From Amorphoplanes friuliensis DSM 7358 (GTDB lineage: Bacteria; Actinomycetota; Actinomycetes; Mycobacteriales; Micromonosporaceae): DNA of 64,000 nt. Under the pieces are notes generated by a model, which did not search any database, was not told the origin of the DNA, and was given only the letters and a program-made list of their open reading frames with translations. This document shows, piece after piece, positions 41,206-49,652 of the stretch. The stretch covers positions 3,386,001 through 3,450,000 of the forward strand of contig NC_022657.1 in the NCBI RefSeq assembly GCF_000494755.1, given 5' to 3'. A program made the position numbers and the translations under genes. Each line of letters starts with the position of its first letter. The first letter of the stretch is position 1.

Positions 41206-43512
41206 TCAGGTCTCGAGCTCGGCCAGGGCCGTACGGGCTCGGGACTGTTCTTCGGGTTTGTCGATGTCGGTGGCGAGGGCGAGGGCTTCGCGGTGGCGGC
41301 CGATGGCGTCGTCCGTTTTGCCCTGGCCGGTGAGGGCGTGGCCGAGGCCGTTGAGGACGCAGGTCTCGCCGTACCGTTCGCCGAGGTCGCGGAAGATCGC
41401 CAGCGCCTGCTCGTAGTGATCGACGGCCTCGGCGTAGTGGCCGAGGAGGGTCTGGGCGTCGCCCAGGTTGTTCAGGGCGGTGGCCTCGCCGCCGTTGTGC
41501 TGCAGCTCCCGGAAGATGGCCAGGGCCCGGCTGTTGTGTTCGACCGCCGGTTCGGGGCGGCCGAGGCGCACGGAGACACTGCCGAGGTTGGTCAGGGTGT
41601 TGGCCTCGCCGACGCGGTCGCCGAGCTGGACAAAGCGGTCGAGCGCCTGCTGCTGGTAGGTCAGGGAGATCTCGCCCTGGCCGGAGGCGCTGTGCACGAC
41701 GCCGAGGTTGCCCAGGGTGCGGGCCTCGCCCCGGCCGTCGCCGAGGTCGCGGAAGAGGGCCAGGGCGCGATTGAGGTGCCCGATCGCCTCGGGATAGCGG
41801 CCGAGCTGCCAGCAGACGACGCCGAGGTTGGTCAGGGCGGTGGCCTCGGCGACGCCGTCACCGAGGAGCCGGGCCGCGTGCTGGGCCTCGGTGTGGACGA
41901 TGACCGCGTCGGCCGGGTGACCGCCGTTGTCCAGATAGGAGTACAGGATGGCGGCGAGGTGGACGGCCTGCGTGGGCCAGTCGGCGCGGGCCGCGTGCCG
42001 GCAGACCGCGACCAGGGTGGCACGTTCCGCGTCCAGCCACTGCAACGCGGTTTTCGGGTCGTCCAGGCGTGGTCCGCCCGATGGCCGGGGCGGGAGTTCT
42101 GGGCGGCGGTGGCGTTCGGCTGGATAGAGGGCATCCATCGCTGCGGCCGCACTGTGGACGTAGTGGTCGAACAGGCGCGTGAGCGCGGCCCGGCGGTCCG
42201 CGGGCCGGTCCTCGTCCTGGGCCCGGTCCGCCGCGTACGCCCGGACCAGGTCGTGCAGCAGGTAGCGACCGGCGACCGGCTGCTGCACCAGGTATTCACC
42301 GGCGAGGTCGTGCAGGTGCCCGGCGGCGGTCTCCGTGCCGGTGCCGAGCAGGGCCGCGGCGGCGTGGTCGTCGAGGTCCGGGCCGGGGTGCGCCGCGATG
42401 TGCCGCAGCAGCGTCCGCCGGGCCTCGGGCAGGTGCTGGTAGGACAGGTGCAGCGCGAGCTCCACACCGCTGTCGAGCCGGCGGTGGCGGTGGCGTTCGT
42501 CCAGCCGGTCGGCGTGGTCGGTGACCGTCCAGCCGTCACGGGCCACCATCTGGCCGGCGACCACGCTCAGGGCCAGGGGCAGATGCCCGCACCTCAGAGC
42601 CACCCTCCGGTACGCGGCCACGTCCGTCCCCAGCGCGACCTCGGGCACCGACCGGGTGAGCAGGAGTTCCGCCTCGTCCGTGGTGAACGGCTCGACGTCG
42701 ATGTGCACCGGCTCGAGCCCGTCGAGGCGGCGCCGCGAGGTGACCAGTGTCAGGCTGCCGGTGCTGTCCGGCAGCAACGGCCGGACCTGGTCCTCGTCGG
42801 CGGCGTTGTCGAGCACGACCAGCGCGCGACGGCCGGCGAGGCGTTCGCGGAACAGTGCCGTCCGGGCCGGGAGCCCGTGCGGGATCTTGTGCCCGGAGAC
42901 GCCCAGGAGCCGCAGGAAGCCGTCGAGGACCGCCGCGGGCTCGGCCGGTGGCTGCCCGGGGTCGGGGTGGAAGCCGCGCAGGTTGACGAACAGCGTCGTG
43001 TCGAAGCGTTCCTGGGCCATCAGCAGGTGACCGGCGTGGATCGCGAGCTGGGACTTGCCGACACCGGCCATTCCGGCCAGCACACGCACCGCGGCGTCGG
43101 GTGCCAGGAGCCGTTCGATCTCGGCGTCGCGGCCGGTGAACACGGCGATGTCGTCCGGGAGACGGTCGAGGACGCGTACCTGGGCGGCGGCCGCGGTCTC
43201 GGCCAGGATGACCCGCAGGGCCTGCCGCCAGTGGGCGAGATAGCCGGCGTCGTCGTGCAGCGCCTGCACCACGGCGACGACCAGGTCGCCGTTGATGCGC
43301 CGCCGCCCGGTCTTGAAGCAGTCCACGACGGTGCCCCGGCGGGCGAGCTCCTCGGCGGGACGCCCCTCGGCCTGCCAGCGGGCGTTGACCCGGCGGGTGA
43401 TCACCTCGTACGAGGTGTCGCCGCCGAAGAGCTTGAGCGCACGCAGGCACCCGACCAGGTCGTCGAGGCTGCGAGCCGAGCCCGGATCGGGCGGATCGGA
43501 CACGTGTTCCAT
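41206..43512 (-). CDS. NB-ARC (STAND) ATPase with tetratricopeptide repeats, probable signalling regulator
   Basis: This 768-residue STAND protein has an N-terminal helical region (about 1-110: LDDLVGCLRALKLFGGD, a domain common in actinobacterial regulators). NB-ARC follows at about 125-400, with Walker A GMAGVGKSQLA (Lys153) and Walker B RRALVVLDNAADEDQV. A linker precedes six or so TPRs from about 550 to the end (NLGVVCWQLGRYPEAIGHL, NLGDAQTLLGHYAEAVDHY). It resembles AfsR/SARP-type signalling ATPases without a SARP DNA-binding head. ADP/ATP switching would expose an effector surface. The ATG follows GGGAGGT. A large inverted repeat lies 40 bp upstream. Confidence 0.88.
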   Translation of the reverse strand: MEHVSDPPDPGSARSLDDLVGCLRALKLFGGDTSYEVITRRVNARWQAEGRPAEELARRGTVVDCFKTGRRRINGDLVVAVVQALHDDAGYLAHWRQALRVILAETAAAAQVRVLDRLPDDIAVFTGRDAEIERLLAPDAAVRVLAGMAGVGKSQLAIHAGHLLMAQERFDTTLFVNLRGFHPDPGQPPAEPAAVLDGFLRLLGVSGHKIPHGLPARTALFRERLAGRRALVVLDNAADEDQVRPLLPDSTGSLTLVTSRRRLDGLEPVHIDVEPFTTDEAELLLTRSVPEVALGTDVAAYRRVALRCGHLPLALSVVAGQMVARDGWTVTDHADRLDERHRHRRLDSGVELALHLSYQHLPEARRTLLRHIAAHPGPDLDDHAAAALLGTGTETAAGHLHDLAGEYLVQQPVAGRYLLHDLVRAYAADRAQDEDRPADRRAALTRLFDHYVHSAAAAMDALYPAERHRRPELPPRPSGGPRLDDPKTALQWLDAERATLVAVCRHAARADWPTQAVHLAAILYSYLDNGGHPADAVIVHTEAQHAARLLGDGVAEATALTNLGVVCWQLGRYPEAIGHLNRALALFRDLGDGRGEARTLGNLGVVHSASGQGEISLTYQQQALDRFVQLGDRVGEANTLTNLGSVSVRLGRPEPAVEHNSRALAIFRELQHNGGEATALNNLGDAQTLLGHYAEAVDHYEQALAIFRDLGERYGETCVLNGLGHALTGQGKTDDAIGRHREALALATDIDKPEEQSRARTALAELET

Positions 43513-43552
43513 CGGACCTCCCGGGCGGCCACGATACCAATCGGCCCGCAGT

Positions 43553-43579
43553 CGTACGGAATCGTTTGGATTCCGTACG
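43553..43579. promoter_or_regulatory. Strong 11-bp inverted repeat upstream of the NB-ARC/TPR gene
   Basis: CGTACGGAATC (43553-43563) and GATTCCGTACG (43569-43579) are exact inverted repeats around GTTTG. Each arm also holds the self-palindromic CGTACG. It stands 40 bp before the start codon, so an operator is likelier than a terminator, although it also lies downstream of the acetyltransferase gene. Confidence 0.55.
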
Positions 43580-43689
43580 GGAAGGCCGGCGGTGGGGTGG
43601 TATCAACTCCGGGTCCCGCAGCTGGTGAACGGGGGGTTGCGACGACCCGAGCAGCGCCGGCCTCGCCGGTCCGAGACCGGCGGGGCCGC

Positions 43690-44298
43690 TCAGTCCTCGG
43701 TCAGCAGCCCGCCGGTCTCGGTGAATCCCGCGCCGGTCTCCGGGCAGACCCAGGCGCCGTCACCCTTGGCGACCAGTGGGCGGCCCGCGCGGCCGACCCA
43801 GCCGATCCGCCGGGCGGGCACACCGACCACGAGGGCGAAGTCGGGAACGTCCTTGGTGACCACGGCACCCGCCGCGACCAGCGCCCAACGGCCCACGCTC
43901 ACCGGGGCGACACAGACGGCCCGGGCACCGATGGCCGCGCCTTCACCGATGGTCACGCCGACCGCGGTCCAGTCGTCGCCGGACTTCAGCCGGCCGTCGG
44001 GGGTGACGGCGCGGGGATATTCGTCGTTGGTGAGCACCGCGGCGGGACCGATGAACACGCCGTCGCCGAGGCGGGCGGGCTCGTAGACCAGTGCGTGGTT
44101 CTGGAGCTTGACGTTGTCGCCCACGACCACGCCGGGGCCGACGTAGGCGCCGCGGCCGATGGTGCAGTTGCTGCCGAGGGTGGCGTCCTCGCGGATCTGG
44201 GCGAGGTGCCAGACCCGGGTGCCCGCGCCGATCGTGGCGCGCGGGTCGACGTCGGCGGTCGGCGCGACAGTTGCACCGTCGGGAGAAACGTCGGCCAT
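43690..44298 (-). CDS. WlbB/WbpD-like N-acetyltransferase (left-handed beta-helix)
   Basis: This 202-residue hexapeptide-repeat acyltransferase matches the WlbB/WbpD type with VWHLAQIREDATLGSNCTIG, VKLQNHALVYEPARLGDGVF and FIGPAAVLTNDEYPRA. In that pathway it acetylates the 3-amino group of a UDP-3-amino-3-deoxy-GlcNAc-uronate. The C-terminal tail has DGAWVCPETGAGF. It diverges from the sugar dehydrogenase operon 315 bp away, and GGAAGGA precedes the ATG. Together with the WlbA- and WlbC-like genes it indicates an amino-sugar uronate or related precursor. The exact donor sugar is inferred. Confidence 0.85.
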   Translation of the reverse strand: MADVSPDGATVAPTADVDPRATIGAGTRVWHLAQIREDATLGSNCTIGRGAYVGPGVVVGDNVKLQNHALVYEPARLGDGVFIGPAAVLTNDEYPRAVTPDGRLKSGDDWTAVGVTIGEGAAIGARAVCVAPVSVGRWALVAAGAVVTKDVPDFALVVGVPARRIGWVGRAGRPLVAKGDGAWVCPETGAGFTETGGLLTED

Positions 44299-44613
44299 AT
44301 CGGGTCCTTCCGGGCGGGCCCGTCACCGGTCGGGCGGACCCGGCCAGAGTAGTGGCGACGGGGGCCGGACGATATCGGGAAGCCGACGCTACGGGTCGAT
44401 CTGACCGATGGTCGGCGTCGGCCCTGACCGACAAGTGCCGCGGCGGTGACCGAAGGTACCGGAGCACCCTCCCGGCTTCCGCCGTAATTCCGTCACTCAT
44501 CTGGCGGCGGGCCCGGCGACATCGATAGCTTCCCCACGGACCCCGCGCGGGAGACCCGCCCGCACCGGCACCCTCGCTCTTCCGACGAAGCCGTGGCTTC
44601 CCCAACGAAACGG
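44299..44613. other. 315-bp divergent intergenic region of the sugar locus
   Basis: This stretch holds the promoters for the acetyltransferase (minus) and the dehydrogenase operon (plus). It is GC-rich with several GGTCGG/CCGACC-like half-sites but no clear -35/-10 pair or long dyad that I can support. No coding sequence is evident. Confidence 0.5.
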
Positions 44614-45687
44614 ATGTCTGTGACTCCTCCGCCCGCGTCCGGACCGATCGGCGTCGCCGTTGTCGGCGCCGGTTACTGGGGACCGAACCTCGTCCGCAAC
44701 TTCCAGGCGACACCGGCCTTCCGGTTGCGCCGGCTGTGCGACCTCGACGTCGAGCGGGCCCAGCGGGTCCTCGGCGGCTACTCGACCGTCCAGGTCTCCG
44801 CCGAGCTCGACGAGGTCCTCGCCGACCCCGAGGTGCACGCCGTCGCCATCGCCACCCCGGCCGGCACCCACCTGCCGGTCGCCATGGCCGCGCTCGAGGC
44901 CGGCAAGCACGTCCTGGTCGAGAAGCCCCTGGCCGCCACCTACGAGGAGGGCCGCCGGCTCGTCGAGGAGGCCGACAAGCGTGGCCTGACCCTGATGTGC
45001 GACCACACCTACTGCTACACCCCGGCGGTGCTGCGCATCCGCGAGCTCCTGCACTCGGGTGAGCTGGGCGAGCTGCACTTCCTCGACTCCGTCCGCATCA
45101 ACCTCGGTCTGGTGCAGCGCGACATCGACGTGGTCTGGGACCTGGCCCCGCACGATCTGTCCATCCTGGACTTCGTGCTGCCGCCGGGTGTCAGTGTCAC
45201 CGAGGTCGCCGCGCACGGCGCCGACGGCATCGGTGCGGGCCGGGCCTGTGTGGCCTACCTGACGCTGCGCCTCAACACCGGTGCGATCGCGCACATCCAC
45301 GTCAACTGGCTGTCCCCGGTGAAGATCCGCACGTCCATCTTCGGTGGCTCGAAGCGGACCCTGGTGTGGGACGACCTCAACCCGAGCCAGCGTCTCGCCA
45401 TCTACGACCGTGGTGTCGACGTGGCCGCGCCCGAGGAACTCGGCGACGAGCAGCGGCGTGACATCCTCGTCTCGTACCGCTCCGGCGACATGGTCGCACC
45501 GGCGCTGACCGAGCGGGAAGCGCTGCGCACGATGGTCGAGGAGTACGCACGGGCCATCACCACGGGCACCCCGGCTCTGACCGACGGCCGCTCCGGCCTG
45601 CGGGTGCTCGAGATCCTCCAGGCCGCCTCGCGCAGCCTGGCCGAGGGCGGAAAGATGATCAAGCTCGACGAAGGGCGCATGGCGTGA
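44614..45687 (+). CDS. Gfo/Idh/MocA family sugar-nucleotide dehydrogenase (WlbA-like)
   Basis: This 357-residue NAD-dependent oxidoreductase has an N-terminal Rossmann fold (GVAVVGAGYWGPNLVRNF), the family motif HVLVEKPLAATYEEG with the catalytic EKP lysine, and a C-terminal alpha/beta sheet domain (WDLAPHDLSILDFVLP holds the substrate-site His). WlbA-like members oxidise C3 of UDP-GlcNAc-uronate. The start is uncertain: an ATG at 44614 or a GTG at 44593, neither with a strong ribosome-binding site. It leads an operon of overlapping genes up to the second aminotransferase. Confidence 0.87.
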   Translation: MSVTPPPASGPIGVAVVGAGYWGPNLVRNFQATPAFRLRRLCDLDVERAQRVLGGYSTVQVSAELDEVLADPEVHAVAIATPAGTHLPVAMAALEAGKHVLVEKPLAATYEEGRRLVEEADKRGLTLMCDHTYCYTPAVLRIRELLHSGELGELHFLDSVRINLGLVQRDIDVVWDLAPHDLSILDFVLPPGVSVTEVAAHGADGIGAGRACVAYLTLRLNTGAIAHIHVNWLSPVKIRTSIFGGSKRTLVWDDLNPSQRLAIYDRGVDVAAPEELGDEQRRDILVSYRSGDMVAPALTEREALRTMVEEYARAITTGTPALTDGRSGLRVLEILQAASRSLAEGGKMIKLDEGRMA

Positions 45688-46649
45688 CTGGCGTACAGAT
45701 CGAGGGCGCACGCGCCCTCGTCACGGGCGGGGCAGGCACCATCGGCTCGCACGTCGTCGACGAACTCATCCGTGGCGGTGCCGCGGAGATCGTCGTCCTC
45801 GACAACTTCGTGCGGGGCCGGCGGGAAAATCTCGCCTGGGCCGACGCGAACGGGTCGGTACGGCTGGTCGAGGGCGACATCCGTGACCAGGCCCTGGTGC
45901 GGGAGGTGACCGCCGGCAAGGACCTCGTGTTCCACCTCGCCGCGATCCGCATCACCCAGTGCGCGGAGGAGCCCCGGCTGGCCAACGAGGTGCTGGTCGA
46001 CGGCACCTTCAACGTCATCGAGGCGGCGGCCGAGGAGGGTGTCAAGAAGCTCGTCGTGTCGTCGTCGGCGTCGGTCTATGGCCTGGCGGAGGAGTTCCCG
46101 ACCACCGAGCGGCACCACCCGTACAACAACGACACGTTCTACGGTGCGGCGAAGGCGTTCAACGAGGCCACGCTGCGCAGCTTCCACAGCATGAAGGGCC
46201 TCGACTACGTCGCCCTGCGCTACTTCAACGTCTACGGCCCCCGGATGGACATCTTCGGCCTCTACACCGAGGTCCTGATCCGCTGGATGGAACGCATCGA
46301 GTCGGGCACCCCGCCGCTGATCCTCGGCGACGGCCTGCAGACCATGGACTTCGTCCACGTCGCCGACATCGCCCGCGCCAACATCCTGGCCGCCCGCGCC
46401 GACGTGACCGACGAGGTCTTCAACATCGCCAGCGGCACCGAGACCAGCCTCAAGGAGCTGGCCCAGGCGCTCAGCGAGGTCATGAAGTCCGACCTGGCCC
46501 CCGAGCACGGCCCGGCCCGTGCGGTCAACGGCGTCACCCGGCGCCTGGCCGACACCAGCGCGGCGGCCGAGAAGCTCGGCTTCCGCTCCGAGATCGACCT
46601 CCACCAGGGCCTGCAGGGCCTCGTGGAGTGGTGGCGGTCGTCGCGATGA
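45684..46649 (+). CDS. NAD-dependent nucleotide-sugar epimerase/dehydratase
   Basis: This 321-residue extended SDR has RALVTGGAGTIGSHVVDELI for NAD binding, a Ser in VVSSSASVYG, and YGAAK as the catalytic Tyr/Lys pair. The spacing fits UDP-glucose 4-epimerase / dTDP-glucose 4,6-dehydratase relatives. The GTG overlaps the preceding stop, and the end overlaps the next start, so it is part of one tightly coupled operon. It probably inverts or dehydrates the same nucleotide sugar. Confidence 0.9.
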   Translation: MTGVQIEGARALVTGGAGTIGSHVVDELIRGGAAEIVVLDNFVRGRRENLAWADANGSVRLVEGDIRDQALVREVTAGKDLVFHLAAIRITQCAEEPRLANEVLVDGTFNVIEAAAEEGVKKLVVSSSASVYGLAEEFPTTERHHPYNNDTFYGAAKAFNEATLRSFHSMKGLDYVALRYFNVYGPRMDIFGLYTEVLIRWMERIESGTPPLILGDGLQTMDFVHVADIARANILAARADVTDEVFNIASGTETSLKELAQALSEVMKSDLAPEHGPARAVNGVTRRLADTSAAAEKLGFRSEIDLHQGLQGLVEWWRSSR

Positions 46650-47785
46650 CGCAGCGCAAGATCCCCGTGATGATCCCGCTGCTGGGGGAGGAGGAGGCGC
46701 TGGCCGCGGCCGACGCCGTCCGCTCCGGCTGGGTCGCCCAGGGCCCCCGCGTCGCGCGCTTCGAGCAGGAGTTCGCGGCGACCGTGGGTGCCGCCCACGG
46801 CGTCGCCGTCAGCTCCTGCACCACCGGTCTGCACCTGGCGCTGGTGGTGCTCGGGATCGGGCCCGGCGACGAGGTGATCGTGCCGTCGCTGTCGTTCATC
46901 GCCACCGCCAACGCCGTCCGCTACGTCGGCGCGACCCCCGTCTTCGCCGACGTCGACCTGGCCACCGGCAACCTCACGGTCGAGACCGTCGACACCGTCC
47001 GCACCCCGCGTACGCGGGCAGTCATCGCCGTGCACCAGGGCGGTGTCCCGTTCGACGTGGCCGCGCTGCGCAAGGCCGCGGACGGCTGGGGTGTCGGCCT
47101 GGTCGAGGACGCGGCCTGTGCCGCCGGCTCGACCGCGTACGGCCAGCCCGCCGGTACGGGCGCCGCGATCGCCGCGTGGTCGTTCCACCCCCGCAAGCTC
47201 ATCACCACCGGTGAGGGCGGCATGATCACCCTCGACGACGCCGACCGGGCTGTCCGCCTGCGCCGCCTGCGCGAGCACGGCATGAACGTCTCGGCCGCCG
47301 ACCGGCACGCCAGCGCACAGCCGGTGCTCGAGGCGTACCTGGAGACGGCCTACAACTACCGGATGACCGACATCCAGGCGGCGGTCGGGCTCGTGCAGCT
47401 CGGCCGGCTCGCCGGGCTGGTCGAGCAGCGCCGGGCCCTCGCCGCCCGTTACCAGGAGCTGCTGGCGGACCTCGACGGGCTGGTGCCGGTGCGCGACCCC
47501 GCGTACGGGCAGACGAACTACCAGTCGTTCTGGGTCCTGATCAACCCGGAGTTCGGTGCCACCCGCGACGAGGCGCTCGCCGTGCTGGCCGAGCGCGGTG
47601 TGTCCGCCCGGCGCGGCATCATGGCCGCACACCTCGAGCCCGCGTACGCCGATGTTGCACCGGGCCCGCTGCCGGTGACCGAGCGGCTGACCCGGGACTC
47701 GCTGATCCTGCCCCTGCACCACGCGCTGACCGCCGACGACCAGGACTACATCGTCGGGATCCTGCGCGACCTGGCCCGGCGGTGA
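46646..47785 (+). CDS. DegT/DnrJ/EryC1 family PLP aminotransferase (first copy)
   Basis: This 379-residue sugar aminotransferase has SSCTTGLHLAL for the phosphate-binding loop, VEDAACAAGS with the PLP-ring Asp, and FHPRKLITTGEGGM with Schiff-base Lys184. It would transfer an amino group from glutamate to a keto-sugar nucleotide. Both ends overlap the neighbours (ATGA and GTGA). A second family member, at 48440, differs in sequence, so the two probably aminate different positions or sugars. Confidence 0.92.
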   Translation: MTQRKIPVMIPLLGEEEALAAADAVRSGWVAQGPRVARFEQEFAATVGAAHGVAVSSCTTGLHLALVVLGIGPGDEVIVPSLSFIATANAVRYVGATPVFADVDLATGNLTVETVDTVRTPRTRAVIAVHQGGVPFDVAALRKAADGWGVGLVEDAACAAGSTAYGQPAGTGAAIAAWSFHPRKLITTGEGGMITLDDADRAVRLRRLREHGMNVSAADRHASAQPVLEAYLETAYNYRMTDIQAAVGLVQLGRLAGLVEQRRALAARYQELLADLDGLVPVRDPAYGQTNYQSFWVLINPEFGATRDEALAVLAERGVSARRGIMAAHLEPAYADVAPGPLPVTERLTRDSLILPLHHALTADDQDYIVGILRDLARR

Positions 47786-48438
47786 GAAACCTCGTCATCG
47801 TCGGCGCGGGCGGCTTCGCCCGCGAGACGGCTGCCGCCGCCACGGCAGCCGGCCGCCAGGTTCTGGGCTTTGTCGACGACGATCCCGCCCTGCACGGCAC
47901 GACGCGGTCGGGGGTGCCGATCCTCGGCAGCGTCGACAGCGTGCGGGAATTGACCGACGCCGCCGTGGTGGTGTGCGTCGGCAATCCCCGCAACTACACC
48001 GCCCGGAAGAGCATCGTCGAGCGCCTCGGCCTGCCCGCCGAGCGTTACACGACGGTGGTGCACCCGTCGGCCTCGATCGGCGCCGGCAGTGTGGTCGGCC
48101 CGGGCAGTGTGCTGCTCGCCGGTGCGGTGCTGACCGCCGACGTCACCGTGGGCTCGCACGTCGCGGTCATGCCGCAGGTCGTGCTCACCCACGACGACCG
48201 GGTCGCCGACTACGCCACTGTCGCTTCGGGCGTACGCCTGGGTGGTGGTGTGGTGCTCGAAGCCGGCGCGTACGTGGGTGCCGGAGCCCTCGTCCGCGAG
48301 AGCGTGACGATCGGTGCCTGGTCGCTGGTCGGCCTGGGCTCGGTAGTGCTGCGCGACGTCCCACCCGGCCAGGTCTGGGCCGGCAATCCCGCTCGTCTGT
48401 TACGCGACGCCGGTGTCCTGGCGTCCCCGAGGAGTTGA
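47782..48438 (+). CDS. PglD/NeuD-like sugar O/N-acyltransferase
   Basis: This 218-residue protein has an N-terminal Rossmann-like domain (RNLVIVGAGGFARETAAAA) and a C-terminal left-handed beta-helix of hexapeptide repeats (SIGAGSVVGPGSVLLAG, GAWSLVGLGSVVLRDVP). This is the PglD/NeuD layout. Such enzymes acetylate the amino group set by a DegT aminotransferase, which is the gene directly upstream here. The GTG start overlaps the preceding stop. Confidence 0.9.
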   Translation: MRNLVIVGAGGFARETAAAATAAGRQVLGFVDDDPALHGTTRSGVPILGSVDSVRELTDAAVVVCVGNPRNYTARKSIVERLGLPAERYTTVVHPSASIGAGSVVGPGSVLLAGAVLTADVTVGSHVAVMPQVVLTHDDRVADYATVASGVRLGGGVVLEAGAYVGAGALVRESVTIGAWSLVGLGSVVLRDVPPGQVWAGNPARLLRDAGVLASPRS

Positions 48439-48439
48439 T

Positions 48440-49540
48440 ATGACCCGCATCCCGCTCGTCGACCTGGCCGCCGCCCACGCGGAAGTGGCCGAGGAGGTCG
48501 AGACCGGCTTCAAGCGCATCATCGCCGAGACGGCGTTCATCGGCGGCGCCGAGGTGGCGGCGTTCGAGCAGGAGTACGCCGCGTTCTCCGGCCTGCCGCA
48601 CTGCATCGGCGTGGCCAACGGCACCGACGCGCTCGAGCTGGCCCTGCGCGCGGTCGGCGTCGGCCCCGGCACCGAGGTGATCCTGCCGGCGAACACGTTC
48701 ATCGCCACCGCCGAGGCCGTCGCCCGCGCCGGCGCCCGGGTGGTCCTGGTCGACTGCGACCCGGCGACCTACCTCATCGACGTCGAGGCCGCGCTCGCCG
48801 CCGTCACTCCCGCCACGCGGGCCATCGCGCCCGTCCACCTGTACGGCCAGCTGGCGCCGGTCGAGCAGCTCCGCGCCGGTCTCGCGGGCCGTGACGTGGC
48901 CATCGTCGAGGACGCCGCCCAGAGCCAGGGCGCGACCCGTCACGGCGTCGCTGCGGGTGCGGACGGCATCGCGGCCACCAGCTTCTACCCCGGCAAGAAC
49001 CTCGGCGCGTACGGCGACGCGGGGGCGGTCGTGACGGCCTCGGAGGAGCTGGCCACCACGGTCCGCACGCTGGGCAGCCACGGCGGCCTCAAGAAGTACA
49101 CGCACGACCTGATCGGCGTGAACAGCCGCCTCGACGGCCTCCAGGCGGTCGTCCTGCGCGCCAAGCTGACCCGTCTCGCCGGCTGGAACGACCGCCGTCG
49201 CGCCGCCGCCGCCCGCTACGACGAGCTGCTCGCCGGCCTCGACGTGGTGCGCCCGGTGACACTGGACGGCAACGAGCACGTCTGGCACATCTACTGCATC
49301 CGGGTGCCCGGTGGCCGCCGCGACGCCGTCGTGGCCGAGCTCAACGCCGCCGGTGTCGGCGCCGCGATCCACTACCCGGTGCCGGTGCACCGCACGGGCG
49401 CGTTCGAGCACCTGGGCGGCTCGTTCCCGAACGCCGAGTCGGCGGCGCCCGAGATCATGTCGCTGCCGATCTACCCGCAGATCACCCCGGACCAGCAGAC
49501 CCGGGTCGTGGAGACGCTGACGGCGGCGATCGCTGGCTGA
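48440..49540 (+). CDS. DegT family aminotransferase (second copy, WlbC/WbpE-like)
   Basis: This 366-residue PLP aminotransferase begins TRIPLVDLAAAHAEV, like WlbC/WbpE. It has GVANGTDALELAL, VEDAAQSQGA and FYPGKNLGAYGDAG with Schiff-base Lys186. In the WlbABC pathway it aminates the 3-keto UDP-GlcNAc-uronate made by the dehydrogenase, before acetylation by the WlbB-like enzyme. GAGGAG precedes the ATG. It ends the sugar operon; an MFS gene follows after 112 bp. Confidence 0.92.
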   Translation: MTRIPLVDLAAAHAEVAEEVETGFKRIIAETAFIGGAEVAAFEQEYAAFSGLPHCIGVANGTDALELALRAVGVGPGTEVILPANTFIATAEAVARAGARVVLVDCDPATYLIDVEAALAAVTPATRAIAPVHLYGQLAPVEQLRAGLAGRDVAIVEDAAQSQGATRHGVAAGADGIAATSFYPGKNLGAYGDAGAVVTASEELATTVRTLGSHGGLKKYTHDLIGVNSRLDGLQAVVLRAKLTRLAGWNDRRRAAAARYDELLAGLDVVRPVTLDGNEHVWHIYCIRVPGGRRDAVVAELNAAGVGAAIHYPVPVHRTGAFEHLGGSFPNAESAAPEIMSLPIYPQITPDQQTRVVETLTAAIAG

Positions 49541-49652
49541 ACGTCGGATCCGGCCGCCCGAACTGCCGACAGATCGGGCGGAACAGGCCTCGGCGGGTGT
49601 CAGAGGCCGCCGATAGTGTGGGGCCGCCCGATTCAGGCAGACGGCCCGGAAG

